Positions 40,112-55,100 are shown, counted from the first letter of the stretch. The stretch: DNA of 64,000 nucleotides from Trebouxia sp. TZW2008 (GCA_002118135.1 BDIU01000174.1:1-64000), one strand, 5' to 3'. Notes: a model not told the origin generated them from the letters alone. Numbers and translations: made by a program.

Positions 40112-43100
40112 TCAAAACAGGGGAAACTGCTTGGGGAAAAGCAGCTTGATGCGTGACAGCTCGTGTCGTTGCCAGTGACTCCAGCCCAGTTGCTTGAACA
40201 GCGTTGCCCTCAGTTCCAGCACCTCTTTGCTTGCAGGCTTGTCATCAGGCTCTGCAGCCTTACTGAGAGCCCTGCACATCATCAACCAGATTCTTGTAAC
40301 ATGGTTCTTTGGTGAGAGCTTCTGTGAAGACACAAGACAGTAAGACATGTGTGTGGCAGTGTGGGGCACTGGGTGCCATTGATTGCCAGGCTTGTCATCC
40401 GACTCTGCAGCCTTATCGAGAGCCCTGCACATCATCAATCAGGTTGTAAGTTGGTGCTTTGGTGAAGACTTCTGTGATAACATAAAGTAGCAAGTGGGTG
40501 TGGCAGTGTGAGGAAGTGCACCTTGCCATGTGTCAGCTCGCCCTTTGCTTACATTATCTCTATCTCTATTGTATACATGTAGAACAGTATGGCACACAAA
40601 TACAGGGTGCCACACATTAACAGGGTGCCACTGGTTGCCAGGTTTGTCATCAGGCTCTGCAAGCTTCTTGAGAGCCCTGCACATCATTGAATCACCGACT
40701 TTGTGATACGTTATTGTCAAACCTTATGTCACATTCCAAGACACTTAGTCATGTGTGTTGCGGTGTGCCAAATGAGCAGCTCACCATGCAGCCAGGATGC
40801 AAATACACAATGTATATCTTTCTTTATGCATACTCTGTGACAAGGTGCCAATCATTGCCATATGGCACTTGTCTGGAGTCAGGTCCTGAGACAACATACA
40901 AAGCATCATGAACAGGATCCTGCCATTTTTCCAGATAGGGAATGAAAGCCAGGCCGGTGTACTTGATGGCTGTGGCTGGCCACCCTTATCGTGCCTCATA
41001 TTGTGCATGTAGCACAGCATATTGTGCTTTGTTAGTATTCACCCATTTACGCAACTCTTCAAACATCCAAATTTGTGCTTGACGCAAGCATGACACAGGC
41101 ATATTTTAATACCAGCGCTGAAAGCAATGCATTGTGGAACGTACTTGATGGCTGTGGCTGGTCGCCCCTGTCTCGCCTCGTATTGTGCATGTAGCACCGC
41201 ATACTGTGCCTCGTTGGTGTCCGCCCATTTTCGCAGCTCTTGAAAAGCTGCCTTGAATGCAGCAAAGTTGTCCAATGTGGTGGCATCATCCTTTCTGGAT
41301 TCTGAGTCGCCAGCTGGATTTATCGCTACCCCTGCCTCTTCTGCTGCCAGCCCCACCGGGGTGGGGGGATCCTGGGTACCCCCCTGACCCCCCTCAGACC
41401 CCTCTGATTGCTGGGCGGGGTCAGCAGCTGCAGATGCAGCTTCCTGCCCATGCTCCAAGTGCTGATCCATCTGCAGACCAAGAATGCAGTGGTATGTTTC
41501 CTCAAGTAATGTGTTGCATCTTTGTGCAAGGGCCTTCTCTGTAGCGATCCAATTTCACCAAGTCTCCTGGTTCATGGCTGACTTGTTGACAAGTGATCCC
41601 AGAGAGTACAATGAACTTCTATGTGAACCAGAATGGCGGCAAGAAAAGCAACAGATGCAGCTCGAGCTACAGTGTTGCAGCTTATGCGCTATATAGTCTT
41701 GGCTTCATGGCTCGCCAGTGACACCTGGCAAACAGGCTGAAGCACCTGAGCAGAACAAACGCACTGCATTTGCAAGGAGTAGTAGTTTTAACCACCAAAA
41801 GGACAAAAACATCAGACCAAAACGGCAGCAGCAGTGTACTGGCAAGCACCTATGAAAGTGCAAACTCTTGATTGCCCTTGTCAACTCACAAAAGGCACTG
41901 ATGGGCACACGGGCAGGATGGGTCAAGGCAATGAGATAAAGGAAAAGGCATCGATGTACATCAGGAAGCATCTGCACATCAGACCTTGAGCTGCCTTGGA
42001 CAACGAATGACAGGCTTTCATGAGCACACACGCAACATGGGTCAAGACAACAACAAAAAGGAAGTGATCATGACCATGGATGGTAATACTGGCTTCTGTA
42101 TGCATTCAGCAGAGTCACAGAACCTCCCACCAAGCATGTCTTTGATGTTGATCATGCATGATACAATGCATCTCAAGGAGAGAGAGTGAAGCAAAGAAAA
42201 TGAAGCAGAGGGGATGACGCAGAGGGAAGTGTTGAGTAAATACAGAAAATGTATTGACCTCTGGTAGTGTGGCAAGCCAGGCCCGGCATTTCTTATCCAA
42301 GGCGTCAATCAAGGCTGCCTTTATGGTGTTCATCTCCTTCTTCTTCTTTGCCGCCTCCGAACCCTCCTCAGGGTTTTTCAAAGCAATATGTTGAGCTAAA
42401 GCAGCTTGATCAACTTGGGCAATAGCGCTATCAGCTGCTGCTATGACAGCCTGTAAAACAGTAACAGAAATCAAAAGAAGTATGAAAGAGATGGTGGTGA
42501 TGATTGTGACGAAGATAGCGCTTATAAGAACAATATGTTCAGATAGAGTTGCTTGGTCCAGTGGAGCAGTAGTTTCAGCTGCTGCTATAACAACCTGACG
42601 CACAACAAAACAATGAGCTCAAGCTATGATCATCTGCACTTTGACAGTCCTTTTGCACAGCATTTCAACAACATCCTGTCAATCTTGTATGTGAGTTTGA
42701 TAGGATTTTGTCAACAGGCAGTGCAGAAGGACTGTCAAACGGCAGTTGGACATAGCCTTTCCTTGTTGTCTCATTGTGCTGCAGGCTGTAATAGCAGCTG
42801 CTGATGAAGCTGTTGCTCAAGTGGACCAAGCTTGTGCAGGTTTGCGCTGTATTAGCACTGCTTGATTTACTTGAGAAACAGCTTTATCATCAGCTGCCAT
42901 GACAGGCTGCAGTGCAAGTGGAACTAATTCTGATAACACCAGGGAACACTGCAAACACTAGCAACAACAATGGACATCATACTCATCGTAATAGCAATGA
43001 TAGGCATTGTTGAAACAACAAAGATCACATTAGTAAGCGTCACACCACTGCAAAAGTACAGTCAGATTGTAAGGTCTTGCGAGTGCTGATGGCAGCAAAG

Positions 43101-46100
43101 TTGTGATTCGTTTTGTATTGCTAGCACTACCATATCGTCTTTCACTTTGGCTTGAAGGCAAGTCAGCTTTGATTGCAGCAGAAGCAGCTTGCTAGCAGAG
43201 AGGAGAGCTGACAAGCTGCAAAATAGGACCTCATGTCTCTTCTGTTTAAAAAGACACTTTTCCTTTTATCAGGAGGGTTTTCCTTTTTCTCTTTCACTGA
43301 CGGAGAAACGAGGCTTTTCACATCATGAGGCTTTACCTGTGGATTGTCTTTCACTTTGGCTTGAAGACGTTTCAGTCTTGATTGCAGCACAAGCAGCTTG
43401 CTAGCAGAGCCCTTAGGAGGCTTGGCCAGCAACTCTTCTTCTAACTCAGCCGCCATCTGTGCGTGTGTGGGTGACCCTGACTCTGGCCCTACTGCTGTCT
43501 GTGCCTGTGTGGGTGACCCTGATGCTGTCTGTGCCTGTGTGGGTGGCCCGGCATCTGAACCCGAGTCAGATTCCGCATCTGCAGCGGTGTCTTGGTCTGA
43601 TCCTGTCTTCTCCTTTTTGCCAGATTTCTCAGCCTTTGTACTCTGCAACACAATCTACACAGCGCCTTAACAAAAGAAAGGCTGTTCATTGCTTCTGAAT
43701 GTCGCTGTATTTCACACCTCACTGAAACGCAAGTCAATAGAAGATGAAAACAGCTGACCATAATTTAGCTCAAGGAAGGCTGTAGGCACTTGGCAAACAG
43801 CCGTGTGTAAGGACTTCAACTCTCTTTATGCTCAAGACAAATGGTTTAGGATAGCACAGGACCGACCTTGATCGGAGACTGTTGATTGCTCCAGTACGTA
43901 CCTAGCTGGGCCTGCTGGGCCTGTCTAGCGCACTTTTGGGATGAATGAATCACTTTTAGAATGAATGAAATAAAACGAAATCAGATGAGATGAAATGAAA
44001 TCAAATCTAGGCACACCTTCTGCAGGAATTTGAGCTTGGCTTTCCATACAACATCCTCCATCGATGGCTGCTCTTTCTCTTCTTCTGAGTCTTTGCCATC
44101 TTTAGACTCATCCTTGCTGGGACCTGCTTTGCTCTTTGGGCCACAGCTGCAGCATCACAAACAGGTCATCAATGCAAGCATTTGCATACAGCGTATTGAC
44201 AAGCAGCACCCTTGACACCGGCTGATTGTCATCTGTGACTTGATTGACATCTCTGTTGTGTTTGGATCCATCACCAGGACCTGTTCTGCTCTTGTGACCA
44301 CAGCTGCAGCCTTAAGAGATTGACAAAGTGAATTTGCACTATGCATGCACATGATAAGCGCTATGCATGCTCTGTCTGTATTTTCTTGTTTTGTCCCAAG
44401 CGATTGTCAAGCTCACTAAGTGGGATTCATCCTTGTTGGAATCTGATTTGCTCTTTGGACCACAGCTGCAACATAAACTTCACCTTGAACGGGCTTGAGC
44501 AATGCATGCATTTGACAAGGATCTTGCATATCAATATCTGCTGTTTGCTTGCACTGTTTGCCTTGATTGCCGGCTGTCGTGTCAGATGGACAGCTGGCAT
44601 CTCAGTTGCCGGCTGTCGTGTTTGATGGACAGCTGGCATCTCGGAACAATAACATATAAGCATCAAAACCTACAGTGAATGCGTGCCAACAGTGCTTGCA
44701 GTTGACAAGGGGCTCGCATAACAGCTTTCCCTGCTTTAGTAACTGCACTCGCATGACGCATGCATTTGCCATGCCGTATACCGTAACTTTTCTTTGTACA
44801 GACCCTCAATGGAAGGGCATTCTTGATGTAACGACCAGGCAATTGGGCTCCAACTACTACAGTACATCTGATTGCAGCCGTCTATATGATTGACGCGGTC
44901 GCTATAAAGAGACACAGTGTATGTGAGTACAGCCTGTTGTCTTGATCCTGATCTGTACCTCTGCCATTGCCAATTTCAAGGCTGAAATGCTGAACTGAGC
45001 TTTTCAAAAATGCCACATCCTCAGCAATGAGGGCTATCTCATCATCATGCAGCAACACCCACATCAAACCCACATTGAATAAGGATTTTGCTATATGCTG
45101 ATGACATTGCCCTGTTTGCTGAGGATGTGGCAAGCTTGAACAGCTTAGTGCAGCTTGCTGACAAAGGTTTCTCTGATGAAGGTCTAACTATCAGCACCAG
45201 CAAAATTGACACCTTGATTGTTGACATGCAGGCTTTCTGAGGCAGCTGGTGTATACTTACATGTGGGTGGTGTTGCTGCTGAAGCAGTGTACAAACTCAA
45301 CTACCTTGGCAGCATGTTCATAATGACGCCAAGTGAGACTCTGAGATCAGTCACGGGATTGCCAATGTTAGTTTTGCTTGGCGTAGTGTGAAGGCACATG
45401 GATGGTCCTGCAAGGATCTGATACTTGCCAGGAAGGTGCTGATGTAGTCAAATTGTGTACAGATACAGTGATTGCTCTTTGAATGACTGCTTTCAGTAAC
45501 CAAGAAGATTGTTCTTGCATCAGTTGTCCTTACTCAGAGGTATCATTGCAGTCAGAATGCAGTGCTTGGTCCCCAACTGCTTTGTCTCTGCAACAAGAAT
45601 GTCTTTATATTGAGCGGCCTCACATCAAGAGATACTGTAGTGTGCTGCAGCTTGCGCAGAAAGAAGCTGAGGCTGTGGGCTGGGCAGCTGAGAAGAAGCC
45701 CAGGCTCTTGTTGCTCTTGTTAGACTGGGAGCACAATCAGTATGAATGCTGCAGATGGGGACAAGACCGAACTGATTAGAGACAGCTGATGGTTTCAGTA
45801 TGCGCCTAGCTGGTCCTGCTGAGCCTTCAGCATGCTGATTGATTGAATGCATGAAAGCTGGACCACAGCCACACAACAGCACCAGAAATCCACAGTGCAT
45901 GATCTTGCATGATGCAGTGTCTAAGATCAGCACATACAGGAGCAATCTAATACTGTGCCTTCATCTGCCTGTAGCAAGAAATGGTGTGCTCTTGACACCA
46001 CAGCTGCAGCATCATATCAATGATGATCATGCAGTCAGCATGATGGTAAATCACGACAAAGAAGAAGTGGTGATGCACCTGTAGAAGAGGGGGAACACCG

Positions 46101-49100
46101 CAGGGGCATGTTCCTTACTGCCATGGAGCAACCCTAGCTTCAAGCTGCCTGTCAGGGCATTGCCAGGAGCTGCATCTTTTGGCAACTTGTCTTGTGGGAC
46201 CGGTCCAAGAAAGTACACCACCCTCTCACCTACGCACAGACAACAATTCACCCAAATTTCTAAAGTACATGATTGCAACATAAAGCGAACAAGAGGAGGA
46301 ATAAGAAAGCCACGTTAGATTTACTAGTTCACTGATGGCGGAAGATGACCATTCACTGCTTTATTGGTGGCTGCCACATTTGCTTTGATTTTATGGCGTT
46401 TGCTGCAATTACATTTTGCCTTTAGCTTCACATGGTGTTCAGTCCTTGACATTGTATTCCCGAGGGTTCTTCTGTTTTGGAATTGACATATGCTGGTCAT
46501 ACGCAAACCAGGAAGGATGGGAAGCAAAGAGCCCCAGCACGGCCTACCTGTATGCAAGGAGCGCTTGACATTTGTTCTTTGACATTTGGTTTGCCTCCTT
46601 TCCCGGCATCTTGTTTACTATGTAATTACTACGTGGCATGCTGACTGTACAACAGTACAACCCAGGGAAAAAGAAGAACGGGAAGAAGAGGAGCAACAAC
46701 ACAGCCTACCTATATGCAAGGAGCGCTCCTTGACATTTGGTTTGCATCCCTTCACAGCATCTCTGTTGGTCGCGTAGACAGGCACAGACACAGGCTCTTT
46801 CAACTTCTGCTCTACAACGACTAATAGGTTCTTCATCTTGTCCAGTAATACTGCGTCGTCATGGCGTAACTGCAGCCGTATGACGTATTCCCCTTTCTTC
46901 AAGTCTGCAAAGTCTGGATAGATGTCTGACACCTTGATCAGGCGCTTGTTTGTGTCATGCAGCATTGACATCTGCCCTTCAAACTCTCCATCATACACGT
47001 ACCTGGGCAATACAAACATGACAGCATTAGTAGGGGCTTGTATGTGTCGTGCAGCATGGACATTTGTCCCTCAAACTCTCCATCATACACATACCCGGAC
47101 AAGACAAACACCCTAGTGAGTCCTGCTTGACTGGTCACTTGACCACTGCTGTGTTGTATGCGGTTTGTGCCTGCTCAAAATCATGCAAAGAATACACTTT
47201 CCAGCAAGCTACCCGTATGTCTCAACAATGAAATTTCTAGTGGGCCAGGGTCAACATTCCAAAAGTATGATTTGACCAATCTGAGTACAAGTTTACGACT
47301 GCCAAGATGCATTTACAGCACAACAGGCAAGCGCATGATAAAATGCAACAATGCTCATGACTTCTAGTGTAATCATGCTTGCCAAGACTTGAGAGTTCAG
47401 GAACACATAGGGTAAGAAGCGACATTGAAACTTCCATTGGGCGGTGTCAAAGTTTCAAGGATACGACTTGACCAATCTGAGTACAGGTGTCTGGATGCTG
47501 GAATGAATCCAGAGCACTTCAGGCAAAATTATGATTGAAGCGTGTCTAATGTAGACACAACAATGCTCACAGTGTGATGTTGACCATGCTTGCCCAGACT
47601 TGGGAATTCAGGAGCAAGGAGGGTAAGAAGCAACAACTTTGAAACCTGTACCTGTTGAGCATGGGAACAGTCACTTTGTATTTGCCCTCAGACTCAAGAC
47701 TCAGCTTGTAGGTGAGCAGGAGGGCATGTACGGTACGGCCCTGGGGCAGCTGATCTCTTGGACCTGCCAAGGGTTGCATCTGTGAGTCCGTGGGTTTCAG
47801 GGTGATCTGTAGGTTCGTTAGTTTTGCCACTGGATTGACTTTCTCAGTTTGAAATGGCGCCCTGCGCAACATGTTTTTGCATAAAACAGCTTGTTAACAA
47901 AGCAAAATAAAGGCAGCAAGGACTAAGCTCTGACATCCCTTGCAGGAAAACCAGAACAAAGCACAGCCCAAGTTGCTCAGCTACACTAGAATAGGTTTTC
48001 ATGAACCAAAATGGACCTTCTGATGGCTTTGCCAATGCAGGCTTTCACATCCTGAATTGCATTAGAACGGCGTGAAACAGCCAAAGCATTTGGCAACTGC
48101 AAAGTCCAACTGTAACTTCTGCAACATACACTCAACAGGCCTGAACAGAGACATTTCAACAACGAGCAGTGCATGTGGAGCAGTCACATAAAGGTTTGAT
48201 GCTAATTGACAAGGCAGGCCTCAGGCCATGCAAACCTAGCACCTGCTCTATTATGACTGCCATCATCAAAGAGTCACCTGACTTGGACCTTTGAGGTTCT
48301 GAAGGGGCCAGCAATGACCCCAGTTCCTTGTACCGATACCCCATGGAAAGCCACCTCCACGTCCAGATTCCCCTCACCCAAACTGCTCCAGAACTGACTG
48401 AGTGTGACTTCTAATGTGGCGCCCCCTGAAATCAGCAATTTGAAAATCTGTGCTTTTAGCTTGATTCAAAGTCTCGCTGATGCAAAGGTACTCAATGCTT
48501 GACTGATTGCAACCAAGAGCATGTCAGCTTCACTCATGACCAGTGTCTGCCCCATGTGTCAATATCATGAATTCAAATCTGAGATATTATTTGGATGACG
48601 AATCATTCAACAGTCTAAGAGGTCATAAAACCAGGAGCAAACAGCCTCTGCACCTTGAATGTTGGCTGTTTGCTGCTGATTGTATGACCTCTCAAGGTGC
48701 CAAATATACTGTCATCAGTATGACACCAAAAACTTTGCCAACTGTGTGACCTCGCAGGACGTCAAATGGTCTAGCATGTGTATGACATCAGAAAAGCTGC
48801 TGATTGTACGATATCTCAGAGTGTAACATGATCTGTCATGTGTATGACATCAGTAAAGGGCAGTTCAGCAAACAATCAATCAATCAGACGATAGGACTTA
48901 GAGTCCAGGGTAGGGGGCCAGATGTGACTCATCTGACTGCCTGGCTTGAAAGCACAGGTGAATGTGTCTGGTAATGAAAGGCATCTGATCAGAGTCTGCC
49001 TGAAAGAAACAGCAGCATTCAACTGATCAGCCGTGCAGACAAACAGTTGTGACATGCATCGCCAGCGATAAGGAAAAATCTGTTTGAGGATGCAGCTGAC

Positions 49101-52100
49101 TAAGCAAGCAAGTGCACAAGCAGCTGCGGCCAGTGTAGCTGACTAGATGGAAGATCTACCTGTCAGCTTGAAATTCATCACATGGCGCGCATGTGGCCCC
49201 ATGCTGGCGTAAGTGCGCGACTCGCTGTCGCTGTATCGAGTATGGGGGAGTATTTGCGTCGCACGCAACATGAAGTTCCTGCATCAGTATAAACACACTT
49301 GACATCCTTTGTTTCAACTTTGAAGACACGTTCTTCATCTCTTGCTGACATTCCTTACTGTTCTTGTGAGCAGCATCTTGAAAGCAACATCAAACACCCT
49401 TCTCGTGTCAAGAGAAGCAGTGCAGTGGGGACACATCACATCTGCTTTGAGTGAGTTGCCTGCTATTGGTGTGATAACTGTGAGACAAATCTTGAGCTTT
49501 TCTAGGCAAACAATGTGGCAGTCTGGCAAATATGATTGGGCGCTGCGACTTCGATGCAGGTCCATTCATTCCTGCTTGGCAGCTTTACTGCTCTGAATGT
49601 AAGTGAGACTTGCACAGCTGCGCAAGATGAGAGACAGGAGGGTATGCTCACCTGGGGGTTTCATGGTTGCCAGCTTTTAGGATCATCTCTCCCCACGTCG
49701 CACCTTCTGGCACGTGCAAGAATCGGCGCACCTCAGTGCCAGGCTGGAAGCGTATGTTGCCTAATCTGGCAACGGAGTCCTGCCCTGCCCTTATGCCCTG
49801 CTCATCCGATGTCTGTTGCTCTTCTTTGTCGTCTGCTGTTGCTGCATCAAACATAACTTGGTCAATGTAAAGGACTTGCAGCAAACAAGGAATGTCAAAT
49901 TGGCAGCTGTGCCTAATTTGGCGACGAAGTCCTGCCCTGCCATGATGCCCTGCGCACTCTACATCTATTGCTCTTCTTTGCCGGTTGTTGCTGCATCAAA
50001 CATCACATGGTTAGACCCCATGCTTGCTATGGTAAACAGGAAGCATCATGTTGATGGTTGTGCATTGTCTAGCGACAAACTCCTGCCGATGTTAGGCGAA
50101 CGAGAGATATCTTGTGTCGCTAGCAAGAGCTCTGGCAGGGGTCAACGCCCCTACTTTCAGTGCTCTTTGCAGTAGGAGCAGTGTAAATGCTGCTGGAACT
50201 CTGCGCCAGGACCAGTCGCTTAGACAACAGCACCCGTACCTGCTGTGCTATCTATAGCAGGAGTATTGTATATGCTGCTAGGAAACTCTGGCAAGCCGGG
50301 GGCCTTCAGAGTGCCTGTGGTGACAGCAGGAGCTGCTGGGGCAGCTGCTGGGGCTGATGCCAACCTGTCGAAAACGCCCTGCCCTGCTGCTAAGGGCTTG
50401 ACCACAGTCACTGGGATTCTGCAGCCAGTGAAGAAGACAATCAATCAGTCAGTCAGACAGTCACTTCATCAGTCAGTCGATCACTTGATGAGTCAATGAG
50501 TAAGCTGACCAATCAGGTCAATAAATCAAGGATCCGTGACAGGGAGCTGAAGTGGGACAAGCAGCTTGCATTCATTACAGCTTTTGGCTCGAAACTATGC
50601 AATGTGTTGTTCAGCATGCCGTCCCAGATAAAGACAAGTGCCTCAACCTAAATTAACAATAGATGGACTGCAAATTGTCAACACATTGCAGCCACAGCGC
50701 AGCACGGCACGGCACGTCACGGCACGTCACAGCGCGGCACGGCACAGCACGGCACAGCATGGCACAGCACAGCACAGCACAGCGACGCACCTACAGTGAA
50801 ACATATGTTTGATTGACCCTGCAAGTGCTGAGGCCTTTACAAACTGCCCATAGCTGACTTGCCGCTACCTCAAGAAGAGATGACCAGCTTACTGCTACTT
50901 GTACAAGCCCTCAAGGGCAAGACTATACCTGAATAGCGGGCCTCTCCCCATGGCCTTGTGATTGTAGCCTTGCACTTCTGCATGGTGCAGGCCTTGCTCC
51001 AGTCCCACTGGATCCACCTGTGCGCATCATCAGCAATTTAGGCCTTACAGCTTTGTGATTGTATATTCATCATCCAAATTGGCAAAGGAAAGTGCAAGTT
51101 TGAGTGATAAGAGAATTTGCACAATGAGCGTCTTGACATGGCCTTGTGACCGTAGCCTTGCACCTCAGCTTAGTGCAGGTGTTGTTCCAACCCCACTGGA
51201 TCCACCTGCACACATCAGCAACAAGGTTGTCAAAATACACAACGCAGGAAATGACCTCAACTCAAATGCATTCAGGCAACTGCATTGCACAGGAGTTGCC
51301 GTGGCCACAGTCAACACCAGTGAACTCACAGTCAAATTTGTTACCTGGACTTCAAAGCTACGGCCGTTGTGGGGTAGAACAAGGGTAGAGGGGGCTTCAA
51401 CCCAAGGGGCCGTGCACTCAAGCTTCAGTTCATCATACACTTGCAGCTTGTCCGCCATCTCCGCATCCTGCAGTGTTGAATGAGACAGATTGTCAATGAA
51501 AGACTCTCAAGCATGTGATCATGACAGAGTCTGCAAAAGGCATCTGCACTTCATGTCTTCAAGGCTCTGCGTACTTCTGTTGCAATTTTTATTTGCAATG
51601 CAGCTCATTGACTGATGTTGTACTACACTCAAACTCCTCTTGATTGGCTGAGTAGCAAAGATTCTGTGACTGCCCATATCTGTCCCTGTTGGAGTATTGG
51701 AGTCGAGATGGATGGCTAGTCTGTAACAGTATCAGTCATTGACTTGCTTCATGTAGTTGTAGCAATTGGGCAGACGCAGCTCATGTGCCATGCAGCCTTC
51801 AGTACCTCATGCAACGCTGCATCCCAAAGGAAATCTAAGACTTCAGCCCATACTTCATGAAGCTTTGGATGCAATTCACATAAGAACCTGTCCAGGGGCT
51901 CTCGCAGCAAAATGCCCCTCTGGCTGTTGGCACGATAATTGCAGCGCGCCTTGGCAACTATTATGACAGGATGTTGACTGTTGCTGTTCGAATATGTAGT
52001 TGCAACTTGAGAGACAGAACATCAGACGTACCTCATGAAGCTTTGGCTGGACTTCACACAGGAAGGTGACTGGCTTGAAGCTGTCCAGGGGCTCCCGCAG

Positions 52101-55100
52101 CAAAATGCCCCTCTGGCTGTTGGCACTGTCACTGCGGCGAGCCTTGACCACATACCTCACATCTGGCTTGTCTTCTTCTTCAGACTTGCTTAAGTACTCA
52201 AATGCCTTTTGCACCTGCGATGCATCACAGTTGCGCTTTTGCAAACACTTTCTACATTTTTGTTGGCCTCGAAGGCCTTGTGCGGCTGCATTTATTTGCA
52301 GGACTTGATCACAAGGGGTTTCACAGTGGAGTCTCATATTTGGGGTTGGGGGGGGGGTTGGGTTGTTCCCTGTGGGAAGCAGGTCAATGTTTGCTTCGAG
52401 ATGATAATCCTACGTCGTATACATTGCTTCAGCAAGTGCGAGACAAGACTCTCCCATTGAGCGACACAGTCATGCGAGTCACAACATATGAACAAGAAAC
52501 GTACAGGCAACTGTGGGCATGGTCCACAAGGGCAGGGGCAGGGCTGAACCTGCAATAGCCCCTGGCTATACAATGTCCAAATGGTGCAAAAGAGCTGTGC
52601 AAATGTAGTGCTGAACTGGGAATGCAAGGGTAGGGCCAAACCTTTAAGAGCCCATGTCCAGTTGTCAGAGCTGCATCAGACTTGTCAACTACCCAATGAG
52701 CGTGTCGTTAAGGGCAAGTACACTGCCACCATTGAGCAACAACACGTATCAGCATGTGTACATGATTTACAAGGGCAGCAGCAGAGCTAGACCTGTAACA
52801 GCCCTTGGCCGTATGTGAGGGCTGCATCAGACTTGTCATCTCCCAGTGGCTGGCAAGTGTTCTCCAGAGCCCTTCGCACCCTGCAGCAAAAACTCAACAT
52901 ACTGCTTTGTTTCTTGATGGACACAGTTTCCAGTTTTTTTGCATTGCTGAAAAATACATGATGTCTTTTGTATTTTTGTTGTGGCAGCCCAATGCTTCAA
53001 CTGAGTGCACATAGCAACAGTGGGCGCAATCTGCAGAAGAATGTGACCATCAAGCTGCATTGAGCTAAGTGATGAGCCAGCCCAACAGATACAGCTGAGT
53101 ACACACAGGAACAGGCACCATACTCTGAACAATGCAGCAGATGGTGGAGAAGGGCAAGAACATTGGGCAGCCAATTTGCACCTGCTGGGAGATGGCCATG
53201 CTGTGCAGCTTCATGGTCGAAAGAAGAAGAGTAATGCCGCCACAGGCGTTGGGACTTGATTTGCATGTGCTGTTGTAAATCTTTGGCAAGAACAGGCTTG
53301 ACACAAGAAAGCCACTTTGTCACACCTGTTAGGAGAAATGGCCATGTTGTGCTGCTTCATGGCAGACAGAAGAAGAGCAATGCCGCCACAGGCATTAGGT
53401 GATGACATTGATGTGCCGTTCATCAGTTGCCTGACTTGCTCAGTCCATTGGGGCACTGGGGCTATAGCCCCTCCTGGGGCCGACAGCACCACCCCTAAAG
53501 CCCCGTCTGCAGTGGGACCCCTGCTAGACCATGTGTACTGCTGCCCCTGTGAAGAAGAGAAAAAGTGCAGTCTGAGCATGATTGTCGTCACACTGATAAT
53601 ATGCAAGTGCAGAATGATGACTGTTCATGGGACATGGAAGCTATAGACCCCCCTGACAGCTCCACCCCCGAAGCTCCGTCTGCAGTGCAGACCTTGCTCG
53701 ACCTTGTGTACTGCTGCCCCTGTGAGGTAGAAGAAGAAGAAAGATGCACTCTCAGCATGTTTGACATGATAGCGACGAAATACCAAAGGAGAGCAGACCT
53801 TTCCACTGGGGCATTGCGGCAACAGCCGGCTACATTGGGGCTGAAATGACCACCTGTGCAGCCTCAGCGTATTTGGCATGACAGTGATAACATACCAGTA
53901 TGAGTTGATGACTGTCAATGCAGAAATAGGGATGGAGACCTTGTTGGGACAGATATGATAACATTTGCAGCCAAGTCTGCACTGGGGCCCCTGCTAGGCC
54001 ATGTGAGCTGCTGCCCTTGCGACAACCACAAGCACAAGAAGGGTTGATGCTGGTGCAGCATCACAGCAGTCATGACAGGCATGCTTGCTGCTTGCTCATC
54101 TGTGTGATTTGTTGGCGCACTGAATGGGCAACAGCAGCCAGGGCAGGTGACACATAAGGCTCTATAGACAAGATGGCTGAGCGGGAACCTCCAGGGCACA
54201 CAGCTCTTGCACAGAACTGCAGTTGAGGTACACGAGCACAGTGAAAGCGCCTTGAGGAAATGGTCACCGGTACAAGTGATGTCAGTTCACCTGAGTAATT
54301 TGTTGGCGCACTGAGTGGGCAACAGCAGCCAGGGCTGGGGAAACATAAGCGCCTATAGATAGGATGGCTGAGCTAGTCCCCCCTGGGGCCCCCACTGTTG
54401 TCAGGGCGGGTCCCGCGTTGCCAGCACTGCTCACAAAGATCACACCGTGCTTGTGCACCACCTGGAGCATTTGCACAGGTCAGAAATATGCTTATTGTGG
54501 CATTCAGCTGAAAGGTTTCTTGGAGTAGGGGGGCAGGAGGGTTACCCGCCGGGGCCCCCACCGTAGTCAGGGCGGGTCCCACATTGCCAGCACTGCTCAC
54601 AAAGCTCACGCCATGCTTATGTACCACCTGAACAGTAAAGACAGGTCAAGATTGAGCAACGCTCTCAGAGGCAAGAGGAAAGGAAGGGGAGGGCGGGGAG
54701 CAAGCTGTAAAGAGTGTGATCAGTGTAAGTTCCGCACTGCCAGCGGAGCACGCAAAACTTGCCCACAACTATGCATCATGCAAACTAGCCAACTGTTGTG
54801 CAAGTGCTTTGCATTGCCAAGCATTGTGATTTGAACCCAGAAGCAGCATCTCTACGTCAAGGTCGATGAAGCAGCCGTAGTTGGGCGCAGCTGTGGCCTC
54901 CCCAGAGCTCATGTTGATGATGGCAATGGCAGCAACCTCAAAGCGAGTATCAAGCAACATCTGAGCATCACCTTCTCAGCAAGGTCATTGGTCAGAAGGC
55001 ACAGCAATTTGAAGGTCAGGCCAAGAAAGCGTCACCTCTTCTGCAAGGTCAATGAAGCGACCGTAATTTGGGGTGGCTGTAGCCTCGCCAAAGCTCATGT

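Noticed and set aside
48450..49570. Possible extra TPPII exon around 49450-49340 ([13 protein letters not shown])
   Set aside because: The first acceptor options are out of phase or lead to a stop, and the exon 48999-48941 joins exons 14 and 16 in frame with a better match to the family.
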